From: an uncultured Alphaproteobacteria bacterium
Lineage (GTDB): Bacteria > Pseudomonadota > Alphaproteobacteria > UBA3830
NCBI GenBank assembly: GCA_944390765.1
Contig: CALXQM010000014.1
Location: 1 to 64,000 of the forward strand
Length of the DNA: 64,000 bases
Direction: 5' to 3'
Shown here: in pieces, positions 35,218 to 44,893 of the stretch
Numbering within the stretch: the stretch's first letter is position 1
How the letters are laid out: each line of letters begins with the position of its first letter
Notes under the pieces: generated by a model
Told to the model about the DNA's origin: nothing
Seen by the model: only the letters and a program-made list of their open reading frames with translations
Database searches by the model: none
Position numbers and translations under genes: made by a program

Positions 35218-36381
35218 ATGTCTTGTGTTGTTCAAAAATTTGGCGGAACTTCTGTAGCAACTCTAGAGAGAATTAATCATGTCGCTGAAATTGTTGCCAA
35301 AAATAAACAGAATAAAAATATTGTTGCCGTTGTTTCTGCTATGGCTGGTGTTACAAACAAATTTATTGAATATGCTCATAGTTTAAATGGTTATGAAGGA
35401 AATCCTGAATATGATTTTATTATTTCCTCAGGAGAAATGGTTACAGCCGGTCTTCTTTCTGTTGCTTTAAATAATATGGGAATTAAAGCTCGTTCATACG
35501 CTGGATGGCAAGTGCCTATTAATACATCTAGTAATTATGGATCTGCTGATATTGAATCTATAGGAATTCAAAATATTATTTCAGATTTAAATAATGGAAT
35601 AGTACCTATTATTTGTGGTTTTCAAGGTATAGATAAAAAAAATCGCATAACTACTCTTGGAAGAGGAGGGTCAGATTTAACAGCAGTTGCCATTGCGGAT
35701 GCTATTAAAGCTGAAATTTGTGATATCTATTCTGATGTAGATGGTGTTTATACTGTTGATCCTAATCTTTATTTTAAAGCGAAAAGATTAGATAAAGTTT
35801 ATTATAATGAAATGCTAGAAATGGCTGCATTAGGGGCAAAAGTTTTACAAGAGCAATCTGTTGCTTATGCCTTAAAGAAACAAATAAAGATTAGAGTAGC
35901 ATCCAGTTTTGTAGAAAATGGTGGTACTATTATTAGTAATGAGATTCCTACTCGTAAATTTTGTGGCATAGCGATTACACATAACCTTGTTCAACTTAAA
36001 GTGTTTTATAACAATGAAAGTTTGGATATTGATTCTTTACTAAGAAAACACTTTATTCGTATTGATATTATTAAAGTAGTTCCATATAAAATTAGCTTTT
36101 TTTTAGATAGAAAGAAATTAAATATAGTAAAAGAGATTCTTTTGAAAATCGATAATGTAATAAATATAAAACAAGAAATGATACATAGACATTGTTCAAG
36201 ACTTAGTTTAATAGGGTTTGATTTAAAGCAAAAAGATTTTGAATATGTATTGTCTTTAATGTCTTCTAACAATATTGAAATTTTTTGTTGTTCAAAAGGA
36301 AAATATGGAATAAATTTGGTACTGTTAACAGAGTTTTTATTTAAGGCTATTGATATTCTACATAGGAATTGCGGTTTATAA
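35218..36381 (+). CDS. lysC: Aspartate kinase
   Basis: First step of the aspartate pathway to lysine, diaminopimelate, threonine and methionine. The kinase N terminus is VVQKFGGTSVATLERI, with ISSGEMVTAGLLS and TLGRGGSDLTAVAIADA further in. The C-terminal ACT region (residues 250-387) is poorly conserved, and the protein is slightly shorter than the usual 400-410, so feedback control may be altered. With dapA at 42121 it suggests that diaminopimelate is made for peptidoglycan. Confidence 0.93.
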   Translation: MSCVVQKFGGTSVATLERINHVAEIVAKNKQNKNIVAVVSAMAGVTNKFIEYAHSLNGYEGNPEYDFIISSGEMVTAGLLSVALNNMGIKARSYAGWQVPINTSSNYGSADIESIGIQNIISDLNNGIVPIICGFQGIDKKNRITTLGRGGSDLTAVAIADAIKAEICDIYSDVDGVYTVDPNLYFKAKRLDKVYYNEMLEMAALGAKVLQEQSVAYALKKQIKIRVASSFVENGGTIISNEIPTRKFCGIAITHNLVQLKVFYNNESLDIDSLLRKHFIRIDIIKVVPYKISFFLDRKKLNIVKEILLKIDNVINIKQEMIHRHCSRLSLIGFDLKQKDFEYVLSLMSSNNIEIFCCSKGKYGINLVLLTEFLFKAIDILHRNCGL

Positions 36382-36382
36382 A

Positions 36383-37390
36383 ATGAATGAAAAAATACTA
36401 AAGCTTATGGAACGAGGCTCCAAAATTTTGGGAAGTAAATATGCTTTACTCGGTGGAGCTATGACATGGATTTCTGAATCAAATTTAACTTCAGCTTTAT
36501 CTAACGCAGGATTATTTGGAGTGCTTGCGTCTGGTTCTATGGATGGAAGTCTATTAGAAAATGAGATTATCAAAACCAAATCCAAAACTGATAAAAATTT
36601 CGGCGTGAATATTATAGTAATGAATCCTAAATTGCATGATCTTATAGATGTATGCGGACAGAAAAAGGTTTCTCATATAATTTTAGCAGGAGGATTACCA
36701 GGTAAAGATATAATTGATAAAATTCATTCATATGGTATACAAGTGATAGCTTTTGCTCCTGCATTAGCTATAGCAAAAAGATTGTTTAAACAAGGAATAG
36801 ATGCTTTAATCATTGAAGGAAATGAAGCAGGTGGGCATGTTGGTCCTTTATCTACAATAATATTAATACAAGATATACTTCTTAATTTAAAAGAATATCC
36901 AATTTTTGTTGCCGGAGGAATTTTAAGAGGGGAAATTGTTGCTTCATTGTTACAATTAGGTGCCGCAGGATGTCAATTAGGTACGGTGTTTGCATGTTGT
37001 AAAGAGTCTATTGCTCATGAAAATTTTAAAAAGGTATATTTTAAAGCAAGTGGAAGAAACGCAGTATTACCTGTACAATTAGATAAAAAATTTAATATTG
37101 CACCTGTGAGAGCTCTGGAAAATATTGGAACAGAAGAATTTATAGAAAAGCAAAGAGAAGTATTAATAAAATTTCATAACGGAGATGTTACCATGGATAA
37201 TGGCAAATTATCTTTAGAACATTTTTGGGCTGGTTCATTAAGAAGAGCCGTACAAGAAGGGGATGTAGATAAAGGTTCCCTTATGTCAGGACAAATTGTA
37301 GAATTGATAAAAAATGAAAGATCTATTGAAGAGATAAAAAATACTATTTTAAGAGAAGCGTCGGATTTTTTAGATAGAATGTATAATTAG
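36383..37390 (+). CDS. FMN-dependent oxidoreductase, nitronate monooxygenase / FabK-like
   Basis: A TIM-barrel flavoprotein of 335 residues. It begins with the family's LGGAMTWISESNLTSALSNAG and contains GNEAGGHVG with the conserved histidine near residue 142. The phosphate-binding part is FVAGGILRGEIVASLLQLGAAGCQLGTVF. Members are either nitronate monooxygenases or FabK enoyl-ACP reductases; the sequence does not settle which. The start (ATG at 36383) lies one base after the lysC stop. Confidence 0.8.
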   Translation: MNEKILKLMERGSKILGSKYALLGGAMTWISESNLTSALSNAGLFGVLASGSMDGSLLENEIIKTKSKTDKNFGVNIIVMNPKLHDLIDVCGQKKVSHIILAGGLPGKDIIDKIHSYGIQVIAFAPALAIAKRLFKQGIDALIIEGNEAGGHVGPLSTIILIQDILLNLKEYPIFVAGGILRGEIVASLLQLGAAGCQLGTVFACCKESIAHENFKKVYFKASGRNAVLPVQLDKKFNIAPVRALENIGTEEFIEKQREVLIKFHNGDVTMDNGKLSLEHFWAGSLRRAVQEGDVDKGSLMSGQIVELIKNERSIEEIKNTILREASDFLDRMYN

Positions 37391-37520
37391 TATTATATAT
37401 GCTAATATAATGAATTATATACATATTCTCACATTTATAAACTTTATTAAAATGGAGAAGTAAAATAAATAAACCTCACCATTAGTCCCATTTTCTTGAT
37501 TTTTCAGATTATGATAATCA

Positions 37521-37754
37521 GAAACTCTAAAACGTCATGCAAGATATTTGTATACTATGCCTAGCGTTATTAGTCTAAGCCATTAGGCTTCGTCTCTTCT
37601 ACTTTTTGTCATTGCGAGGAGCCTTTTCTCCCTGCGTCATTACGAGGATCGGAGCGACGTGGTAATCCATAACACGATGCAAATAGCAACATGGATTCTC
37701 ACGTTCACTTCGTTCACTCAGAATGACGGAAGGTTGTAAATTCGACTTTCACAG
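37521..37754 (+). repeat. Dispersed intergenic repeat, copy 2
   Basis: It contains GTCATTGCGAGGAGCC, GCGACGTGGTAATCC, TGGATTCTCACGTTCAC and TCACTCAGAATGACGG, then ends AATTCGACTTTCACA. Order and wording match copy 1 (inverted) and copy 3. It occupies the gap between two convergent genes, the FabK-like gene and the 439-residue secreted protein. A smaller duplicated GTCATT(G/A)CGAGGA occurs inside it. Confidence 0.85.
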
Positions 37755-37783
37755 ATATCTATTTTTATTATTTCTTCATTCTG

Positions 37784-39103
37784 TTAGTCTTCATCATATC
37801 CTTGTTGAGAAAACAATGTTGTTCTATTTTTAGATCTCCGCATTGTTTCTCTATTAAAATTATCGCTCATAGATGATATGTTATTGGAACTCTTAGACCT
37901 ATTTAATGAAGAGTTTCGATTGTTCCTATTTAAAGAACTATCGCTATATGACATTAAGTTATTAGAACTTTTAGATCTATTTAATGAAGAATTCCGATTG
38001 TTTCTATTTAATGAACTATTATCATAGTATGAATTGTTAGATCTATACGATAGATCATCACTATTTCTTCTTGTGTTATTATTAAATTCATCATTACTTA
38101 ATATATCTTCTATTTTATTAATAATTTGTTTCAATGAATCTTTGTCATTGTTTTGTATAAGATCAATTATGACAGGTAATATTTCTATACGAATTTCATT
38201 GAGCATATTATATATAGGGATTAAATTTTCCTGAATTCTATCTATACAATTTTGTGATTGTCTATCTGATGATTTTATTTGTTTTAGTTTTTCTATTTGT
38301 TCTCTCAAATCAGGTAATCCTTGTATTTGATTTTGTGTTTTATTTAATAACTGAATTATATTTCCTTCGTTATTTAGATTTTCATACGACAATTCATGTA
38401 ATGCTTTAAAAACAGATGAAAATATTTTTAGATTTTGCGATAAAGCTTCATATAGCTCATTAGAAATACCCCATAATCTTCTTGCATCTGTTTCAGATCT
38501 ATCTCCTCGAGCTTTTGATTTACTTTGTGCGGTTGTAGCTTTTACGATATGTTCGTTAGTTGTTGCTGCTATCTGATAACAATTTGAACATGCTGGGAAT
38601 AATTCATTTGAAATAAATATAATAGAATCTATATTGTTATCACTATTAAATGTATTTATATTTAAAGCTAATGTTTTACATGAATTTGCAGTTTTACTAA
38701 AAGTATTGCTTAAAGTTGTGAACTGTTTTGTTAAGGTTGCACCTCCTGTGTAATTCTGTATTTTATTCAATTCCATAGTTTCTTTTTTTAGTGTTGCTGC
38801 TTGAGCTTTTTGTTCTTTTTCTAATACTTTTATCCTTGTTTTGATAGCGGTTTGTACTTCAGTTGCTTTTCTATATCTAGGATTGTTTTTTTTACCAAAT
38901 AATCCTAATTTTTCTTCATTTGATATTGTTTTTAATAGCGCAGATGTTCTATTGTTCAATTGTTTTAGTGAGTTTAGATCATCTTCTTGATTTATCTCTT
39001 CAATATCTAACTTGGATAGATCACTAACATTTTCGTATTTTGCTTCTACCGTTGATACATTGATCGCCCCTGCAAGAGCTATTCCTATTATTATTTTTTT
39101 CAT
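37784..39103 (-). CDS. Secreted protein with Asn/Ser/Arg-rich repeat tail, unknown function
   Basis: I recognise no family. A 439-residue protein with a signal peptide (MKKIIIGIALAGAINVSTVEA). A helical, coiled-coil-rich body (residues 30-330, many KETMELNKIQ-type heptads) follows. The tail is disordered and has two copies of a unit containing SSLNRNNRNSSLNRSKSSNN. Two cysteines around residues 171-174 (CSNC) sit in the helical body. It lies downstream of a similarly built protein (39211-40623) on the same strand, so the two are probably relatives. The ribosome site AGGAGG is strong. Confidence 0.75.
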   Translation of the reverse strand: MKKIIIGIALAGAINVSTVEAKYENVSDLSKLDIEEINQEDDLNSLKQLNNRTSALLKTISNEEKLGLFGKKNNPRYRKATEVQTAIKTRIKVLEKEQKAQAATLKKETMELNKIQNYTGGATLTKQFTTLSNTFSKTANSCKTLALNINTFNSDNNIDSIIFISNELFPACSNCYQIAATTNEHIVKATTAQSKSKARGDRSETDARRLWGISNELYEALSQNLKIFSSVFKALHELSYENLNNEGNIIQLLNKTQNQIQGLPDLREQIEKLKQIKSSDRQSQNCIDRIQENLIPIYNMLNEIRIEILPVIIDLIQNNDKDSLKQIINKIEDILSNDEFNNNTRRNSDDLSYRSNNSYYDNSSLNRNNRNSSLNRSKSSNNLMSYSDSSLNRNNRNSSLNRSKSSNNISSMSDNFNRETMRRSKNRTTLFSQQGYDED

Positions 39104-39131
39104 TATTTCCTCCTATTTATTAAAAATTTTA

Positions 39132-39162
39132 CTAAAACTATCAGCTACTGACTGATTTTTAG
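39132..39162 (-). terminator. Hairpin in the gap between the two secreted-protein genes
   Basis: On the minus strand CTAAAAATCAG and CTGATAGTTTTAG pair with a small bulge around TCAGTAG, followed by TAAAATTTTT. It could terminate the upstream gene or attenuate the downstream one. A second perfect inverted repeat (ATTGTAAAA-AC-TTTTACAAT) lies at 39175-39194. Confidence 0.4.
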
Positions 39163-39210
39163 TATTTCCAAATTATTGTAAAAACTTTTACAATAACTTA
39201 AAAACTCGTA

Positions 39211-40623
39211 TTAATTGTTTGTTCTACTTCTTATATTATTTCTATTATTATCTCTCATATTCTGATCATTATCGTAATTATTTGCTCTAGAATTTCTATT
39301 ATATCGAATGTTATTGTTTCTATTGTTATCTCTCATATCCTGATCATCGTCATAAGTATTTCCTCTAGCATTTCTGTTATATCGATCGTTATTATTTCTA
39401 TCATCATTTCTCATATTCTGAACATCATCGTAATTATTCGCTCTAGAGTTTCTGTTATATTGATCGTTGTTATCTCTATCGTCATCTCTCATACTCTGGT
39501 CATCGTCATAAGCATTTCCTCTGGAAGTTCTGTTATATCGATCATTGTTATCTCTATCGTCATCTCTCATACTCTGGTCATCGTCATAAGCATTTCCTCT
39601 GGAAGTTCTGTTATATTGACCATTGTTATCTCTATCGTCATCTCTCATATCCTGGTCATCGTAAGTATTTCCTCTGGAAGTTCTGTTATATCGATCGTTA
39701 TTGTTTCTATCATTTTGCTCATCGTTATTGTTAACATCTTCATTTGCGTTATTAGAGCTATCATTTATTGATTGTTTAGCGAAAGTTTGTAAAATGTCAT
39801 TTTTTAGCTGTTGTATGTTTTCAGAATTAAGTGGTCTATTATCGATATACAATTGAAAATGTTTAAATATTTCTAAAAGATATTTAAACAAATTAACACT
39901 CTCAGTAGATATTTGATTTATGTACTCTTCTGAACGTTCTTCTGTATATTCACAAGAGCTGGCACATTGGTTTAATGTGTTAGCAAAAATATTATTATCT
40001 AATGAAGAATTTATTAAGCTTAGAATATTAATAATTTGAGAAAGTGTATCGGATATCTTTTTTAATTCATTAGGTAAAATGGTATTCTCAGTTGCTATAC
40101 CTAACTCAGCAGTATTAATTATTATAGAACTAATAAGATTATAAATATGGGAATGTATTCCATGTATAAAATTTTTTAAAGTATTAGCTGCAGTCATTTT
40201 AGCAGTATCAGCTTTTGTTTGGGCTCTCTCAGTTTCCTTAGCTTGTTGTCCATTAAGTAGTGCTATATTTGTTTTAATTTCATTAAGATATTTAGTCCAA
40301 TTACTTAAGAAAAAGGATAAATTATTTACTACTATTATGACTGATGAAAGTACAGTTGTATCATTTTCAGTTTTAGCTTCTATAAAGGTAGTTCTATCTA
40401 ATGCAGTTGATAATGTTTTAATACTTGATAATAATTGGTTACATAAATCAATATTTTTTTGTAACGTTTGAGTATTCTGATCATCTTGTTTGCCAGAAAT
40501 TTTATTGCCTAATTGCCTTGCACTATTTTTCATCTTGTTCCAAATACCAGTGGCTTCCACATTAGAAAATACCGTTATATTTACAATAGAAATTGATAAA
40601 CAAACTAATAGCGCTTTCTTCAT
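39211..40623 (-). CDS. Secreted protein with Asn/Asp/Arg-rich 26-residue tandem repeats, unknown function
   Basis: I recognise no family. A 470-residue protein with a signal peptide (cut near VEA, residue 24). A mostly helical body runs to residue 290, and the tail is highly charged. The tail has seven or so copies of a 26-residue unit such as NAYDDDQSMRDDDRDNNDRY. Neighbouring units are almost identical in DNA, so copy number probably varies between strains. The overall plan (signal peptide, helical body, disordered Asn/Arg repeat tail) matches the next gene and, loosely, the protein at 29187. Confidence 0.75.
   Translation of the reverse strand: MKKALLVCLSISIVNITVFSNVEATGIWNKMKNSARQLGNKISGKQDDQNTQTLQKNIDLCNQLLSSIKTLSTALDRTTFIEAKTENDTTVLSSVIIVVNNLSFFLSNWTKYLNEIKTNIALLNGQQAKETERAQTKADTAKMTAANTLKNFIHGIHSHIYNLISSIIINTAELGIATENTILPNELKKISDTLSQIINILSLINSSLDNNIFANTLNQCASSCEYTEERSEEYINQISTESVNLFKYLLEIFKHFQLYIDNRPLNSENIQQLKNDILQTFAKQSINDSSNNANEDVNNNDEQNDRNNNDRYNRTSRGNTYDDQDMRDDDRDNNGQYNRTSRGNAYDDDQSMRDDDRDNNDRYNRTSRGNAYDDDQSMRDDDRDNNDQYNRNSRANNYDDVQNMRNDDRNNNDRYNRNARGNTYDDDQDMRDNNRNNNIRYNRNSRANNYDNDQNMRDNNRNNIRSRTNN
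39240..39720 (-). repeat. 78-bp coding tandem repeat
   Basis: Six to seven units encode the 26-residue Asn/Asp/Arg repeat of the secreted protein. The units at roughly 39480-39640 are nearly identical over 78 bases. Older units toward the C terminus have diverged. Confidence 0.85.
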
Positions 40624-40694
40624 AATTTCTCCAAATATCTAATATTATAATAACATTGAATAGTTAATTTTTAATTAAAGAACTATATTTTTTT

Positions 40695-41050
40695 GCTTTT
40701 GTAAAATTCATAAGCCGGATTCTGTACCTTTATATGGAAGGTGATGGTCATTCATCTAGTAATTATGTCACCATAATTATCAAGCAATCTACCCGAATAA
40801 CTTAGTGTGAAGGGCACGTTATTCCTATTTGATCTTGCTCCAAGTGGGGTTTGTATTGCCATATTTGTTACCAAATATGCGGTGAGCTCTTACCTCGCCT
40901 TTTCAACCTTACCTTTCGGCGGTATGTTTTCTGTTACACTTTCCCTAGCACAATATCATTAGTGCCGCCAGATGTTATCTGGCACTTTCCTTCAGGGAGT
41001 CCGGACTTTCCTCTATTTAATAAATAGCGACCACCGAATTTTACAAAAGC
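40695..41050 (-). ncRNA. rnpB: RNase P RNA (bacterial type A)
   Basis: The minus strand has GAGGAAAGTCCGGACTCC near the 5' end and AAGGTTGAAAAGGCGAGGTA then AGAGCTCACCGC in the specificity domain. GGTAGATTGCTTGA and ACAGAATCCGGCTTATG lie near the 3' end, all conserved RNase P RNA elements. The ends GCTTTTGTAAAATTC and GAATTTTACAAAAGC pair perfectly over 15 bases as P1, defining about 356 nt. It processes tRNA 5' ends. Confidence 0.95.
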
Positions 41051-41107
41051 AACTTGATATTAACATAAAAGTATGAGAAAATACAAAAATTAAAGGAGGA
41101 TTAGATT

Positions 41108-41473
41108 GTGAGCAAATCAGAGTTAGAGTCATTAAGAGAAGGAAAAAATATAAAAATAGATGAAATAGTCGATAATTTGAATATTAGCAAGGAATATATA
41201 ATTGCTATTGAACATGAAAATTTTGATATTTTACCTGAAAGAGTTTATACAGTTGGTTTTATAAGGAGTTATACAGAGTTTATTGGAATACCATCTCAGC
41301 CTTATGTAGACAAGTATTTAAAATTTTTATCGGATGCTTCTAAAGACTCAAAAAAAACTTATATAAAAAATCTCAAACGAAAAAATAAACATACAATCAA
41401 AGATTTTTTATTTTTATTAGATAAGAAGATTATTATTTTTTTAGAAAAAGTGAAATCATATTTAAAACGATGA
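41108..41473 (+). CDS. RodZ-like helix-turn-helix protein, short form
   Basis: A 121-residue protein. Its N-terminal 75 residues match the RodZ/HTH_25 cytoplasmic domain: SLREGKNIKIDEIVDNLNIS, YIIAIEHENFDILPERVYTVGFIRSYTEFI. Full RodZ continues with a transmembrane helix and a periplasmic domain. Here only a basic segment (KKTYIKNLKRKNKH) and a moderately hydrophobic stretch (DFLFLLDKKIIIFLEKV) remain. It may be a truncated RodZ that still anchors MreB, or a DNA-binding remnant. The start is GTG with AAAGGAGG upstream. Confidence 0.75.
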   Translation: MSKSELESLREGKNIKIDEIVDNLNISKEYIIAIEHENFDILPERVYTVGFIRSYTEFIGIPSQPYVDKYLKFLSDASKDSKKTYIKNLKRKNKHTIKDFLFLLDKKIIIFLEKVKSYLKR

Positions 41474-41517
41474 TTTAATATAGTTTTTATCAATTACTTA
41501 TGAGATTAAGGGCGAGT

Positions 41518-41979
41518 CTACTCATCATTGACTCCCCATAGATCTTCTATTTTCATCCAACCTTTACATTTATTTACGTTAACTTTCGCCCAGTTATCTT
41601 CTGTTTTTATTATTCTTACTATAACATCTTTTTCCACTTTAGCTACAGGAGAAGAAGTTGAATTTCTTTTGAAAAGCAGAGCAGTATCTTTTGTTACGAT
41701 AGCTGTATTTCTTCCAGATATTAGATTTTGATGTACCCAACCTTCAGTATTATCTAAATATCGAACTTTTCGCCACTGTTGGAATTCAGCTATTAACATC
41801 ATTGGTAATCCAGCTCTTACAAGTACCCAACTAATAGGAAATTCATCACCAGGTCCAACTCTCATATTAATTTTTGATGATTTCAAACTTACAAATTGTT
41901 TTGCAAATGATTGATCCAATATTATGAAAAAAGTAAGTAATAGAAAATAAATTTTGATCATATATTTATACAAAATCAT
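41518..41979 (-). CDS. Secreted bacterial SH3-domain protein
   Basis: A 153-residue protein with a signal peptide ending at SFA (residue 26) and two SH3-like segments. The first contains KINMRVGPGDEFPISWVLVRAG and WRKVRYLDNTEGWVHQNLISG, the second VAKVEKDVIVRII and NWAKVNVNKCKGWMKIEDLWG. Proteins of this type are periplasmic, often linked to cell-wall binding. Function is unassigned. An ATG six codons inside (MIKIYF) is an alternative start. Confidence 0.8.
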   Translation of the reverse strand: MILYKYMIKIYFLLLTFFIILDQSFAKQFVSLKSSKINMRVGPGDEFPISWVLVRAGLPMMLIAEFQQWRKVRYLDNTEGWVHQNLISGRNTAIVTKDTALLFKRNSTSSPVAKVEKDVIVRIIKTEDNWAKVNVNKCKGWMKIEDLWGVNDE

Positions 41980-42120
41980 CCTAATATATATATTAACCTA
42001 AAAAGTACAAATAGTTAAGAAAAATTTACCGAATTTCAATAAAATAACGATTAAATAATAAATATCGACTTTTAAAAATGGAATGATATAATTCAAATAC
42101 AATTTGAAGAGTAGTATGTT

Positions 42121-43002
42121 ATGTTTAATGGATATATCGTTGCAGTTGTTTCTCCATTTCAGAACAATCAATTGGATTTAAAGTCTTTTGAACAGTATAT
42201 AAAATGGCTAGTTAATACAGGAATATCAGGGGTAGTTGTCGGTGGTTCAACAGGTGAGTCATTATCTTTAACTTTAGAAGAATATACATCATTAATTAAA
42301 TTATCTTCTGAAATTATAGATAAAAAAATAAAATTAATAGGAGGGGTTATATCTTCTTCAACGGATTACAGTTTGTCTCTTATCAATAGCGCTGAAAAAT
42401 ATGTCGATGGTTTCCTATGCATTTGTCCATTCTATATTAAACCTACTCAGAAACAAATAATTAATCATTTTCAAAAAATATCTGAAAATACTTCAAAATC
42501 TATTATTTTGTATAACAATCCAAGTAGAGTTGGAACGAGTATAGATGAACAAGCTTTTTATGAGTTAGCTCAAATAAACAATGTTGTGGCAATAAAAGAA
42601 TGTTCTAATGACCTATCAAGATTTTCTGTTTGGAGAAAAAATATTAAAACAAATTTTGATTTTCTTTCTGGTAATGATGATAGCGCTTGTGGGGCTCTAG
42701 CAATGGGAGCATCTGGAGTGATATCAGTTAGTGCTAATATTTGTCCTAAACTTTGTGTTAAGGCTTATAAGTCATTTAAAGAAGGAAATATTTGCGATTT
42801 TGAAAAATATAGAGACATGTTAGCTCCGTTGCATAAATTAATGTTCAGTGAACCAAGTCCCGCGCCAATAAAATACGCTTTAAGTAAAATAGGATTAATG
42901 TCGGAAGAAGTTAGAGCTCCACTAAGTGTTATTAGTTCTTCACTAAAAGCAAAAATTGATAATTATATGAATATGATAAGTAATAATAATGTCCAAATAT
43001 AA
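42121..43002 (+). CDS. dapA: 4-hydroxy-tetrahydrodipicolinate synthase
   Basis: Condenses pyruvate with aspartate semialdehyde on the way to diaminopimelate and lysine. The Schiff-base lysine is Lys159 in VAIKECS, the catalytic tyrosine is Tyr131 in ILYNNPSRVGTS, and GGSTGES (residues 41-47) holds the threonine relay. 293 residues is normal. The smpB start overlaps its end by 14 bases. Confidence 0.95.
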   Translation: MFNGYIVAVVSPFQNNQLDLKSFEQYIKWLVNTGISGVVVGGSTGESLSLTLEEYTSLIKLSSEIIDKKIKLIGGVISSSTDYSLSLINSAEKYVDGFLCICPFYIKPTQKQIINHFQKISENTSKSIILYNNPSRVGTSIDEQAFYELAQINNVVAIKECSNDLSRFSVWRKNIKTNFDFLSGNDDSACGALAMGASGVISVSANICPKLCVKAYKSFKEGNICDFEKYRDMLAPLHKLMFSEPSPAPIKYALSKIGLMSEEVRAPLSVISSSLKAKIDNYMNMISNNNVQI

Positions 43003-43456
43003 AGAAATAGGAATTAATAAACAAGCTCGCTACAATTATGAAATTTTAGATCAATTCGAGGCCGGCATAGTTTTATTAGGAACAGAAGTAAAATCATTAC
43101 GTAATTGTAAAGTTAATTTAACGGATTCTTATGCTGGTTTATCTTCTTCTAATGAATTATTTATATATCAAATGAATATTCCTAAGTATCCTTTAGCTAA
43201 TCAAATGAATCATGATCCCAAAAGAAATCGGAAATTAATGATTCATAAGAATGAAATTCGGAAACTTATAGGATTACTCAAAAAAAGTGGATATTCTCTT
43301 ATACCTTTAAAAATATATTTTAATGATAAGGGATTTGTAAAGCTTTCTGTAGGAATAGGGAAGGGAAAACGTAATATTGATAAGAGAGCTACAATTAAAG
43401 AAAGAGAATGGAATAGGGAGAAAGCTAGAATATTAAAGCAAAATATAAAAATTTAA
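42989..43456 (+). CDS. smpB: SsrA-binding protein SmpB
   Basis: Partner of tmRNA in rescuing stalled ribosomes. It begins INKQARYNYEILDQFEAGIVL and has GTEVKSLRNCKVNLTDSYAGL. The basic C-terminal tail (KGKRNIDKRATIKEREWNRE) inserts into the ribosome in this family. 155 residues is standard. It overlaps dapA by 14 bases, the dapA-smpB order seen in other Alphaproteobacteria. The tmRNA gene itself is not in this window. Confidence 0.95.
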   Translation: MSKYKEIGINKQARYNYEILDQFEAGIVLLGTEVKSLRNCKVNLTDSYAGLSSSNELFIYQMNIPKYPLANQMNHDPKRNRKLMIHKNEIRKLIGLLKKSGYSLIPLKIYFNDKGFVKLSVGIGKGKRNIDKRATIKEREWNREKARILKQNIKI

Positions 43457-43633
43457 TATTCTTGTATTTTAATTTCATTAATTTTGGATAATATAGTATT
43501 TTGCTGGCAGTTTTATAATATAATGAGAGGATGATTTAGAATTATTTTTAATAAAATGCATAAAATTAATCATTTTTTTGAATATTAATGAGAAGATATG
43601 TATATTGTTAAAATATAATGATAGGAGAAGTTA

Positions 43634-44884
43634 ATGGAAAGAGTGGATATGGAAGGAACATTAAGGTGTTCATTTTGTGGTAAAACTCAACATGAAGTGA
43701 AAAAACTTATAGTAGGACCGACTGTGTATATTTGTGATGAATGTATTGAATTATGTGCGGGTATTATTTCGGATGTACAGCCAGCAGAATCAGTTCAAAA
43801 AAGGAATGAGTTGCCTTCTCCTAAAGAGATATGTAAAACTTTAGATGATTATATAATAGGGCAGGATAAAGCTAAAAAAGTGTTATCTGTTGCTATATAT
43901 AACCATTATAAAAGATTAAATTGTGAAGCTAAAAGTGCAGATATAGAACTGTCAAAGTCTAATATTTTATTAATAGGTCCTACCGGCACAGGAAAAACTC
44001 TTTTAGCACAGACATTAGCGAAAATTATTGATGTGCCTTTTACGATGGCGGATGCTACTACTTTAACAGAAGCTGGATATGTAGGTGAAGATGTTGAAAA
44101 TATTATTGTTAAATTGCTACAAGCAGCTGATTACAATGTAGAAAAAGCACAAAAAGGTATAGTTTATATAGATGAAATAGATAAAATTTCTAAAAAATCT
44201 GATAATCCATCAATTACAAGAGATGTATCAGGGGAAGGTGTACAGCAAGCTTTATTAAAAATTATGGAAGGTACAATAGCCTCAGTTCCTCCACAAGGAG
44301 GAAGAAAACACCCGCAACAAGAATTTATACATGTAGATACGACTAATATTCTTTTTATATGTGGAGGAGCTTTTGCAGGATTAGAGAAAATTATTGAATC
44401 TAGAGGGACTAAGACTTCAATAGGCTTCGAAGCTGAAATAAAACAAAAAGAGGATAAAAATTTAGGAGAAATTTTTTCTAAAGTTGAACCTGAGGATTTA
44501 TTAAAGTTTGGGTTAATTCCTGAATTTGTAGGTAGGCTCCCAGTTGTGGCAACGCTTAATGATCTAGATGAAATTGCTTTGGTATCTATTTTAACAGAAC
44601 CAAAAAATGCATTAATAAAACAATATCAAAAGTTATTTAGTATGGAAGGAGTAATTTTAACATTTTCAGATGATGCAGTGAAAGGCATAGCAAGATTAGC
44701 ATTAGAAAGAAAAACTGGTGCTAGAGGGTTGCGTTCTATTATGGAATCTGTACTACTAGATACTATGTATGAATTACCTTCAATAAAAAATTTAGAAGAG
44801 GTATTAATTACAAAAGAAGTTATTGAAGGAAAGAGTAAACCTATATTAAAATATATAGATTTAAAAAATAGCGATATTGCTTAG
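43634..44884 (+). CDS. clpX: ATP-dependent Clp protease ATP-binding subunit ClpX
   Basis: AAA+ unfoldase that feeds ClpP and, in Caulobacter relatives, degrades CtrA. The N-terminal zinc domain has CSFCGK and CDECIELC (residues 12-38). Walker A is [12 protein letters not shown] near residue 118, Walker B is [10 protein letters not shown], and the ClpP-contact loop region IGF follows near residue 265. 416 residues is normal. lon follows after nine bases, while clpP lies 17 kb away beside tig. Confidence 0.96.
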   Translation: MERVDMEGTLRCSFCGKTQHEVKKLIVGPTVYICDECIELCAGIISDVQPAESVQKRNELPSPKEICKTLDDYIIGQDKAKKVLSVAIYNHYKRLNCEAKSADIELSKSNILLIGPTGTGKTLLAQTLAKIIDVPFTMADATTLTEAGYVGEDVENIIVKLLQAADYNVEKAQKGIVYIDEIDKISKKSDNPSITRDVSGEGVQQALLKIMEGTIASVPPQGGRKHPQQEFIHVDTTNILFICGGAFAGLEKIIESRGTKTSIGFEAEIKQKEDKNLGEIFSKVEPEDLLKFGLIPEFVGRLPVVATLNDLDEIALVSILTEPKNALIKQYQKLFSMEGVILTFSDDAVKGIARLALERKTGARGLRSIMESVLLDTMYELPSIKNLEEVLITKEVIEGKSKPILKYIDLKNSDIA

Positions 44885-44893
44885 GAGTTAATT

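Noticed and set aside
39240-39720. Regularly spaced repeats as a CRISPR array
   Set aside because: The 78-bp units have no unique spacers and translate cleanly into a 26-residue protein repeat in frame with a signal-peptide-bearing gene.
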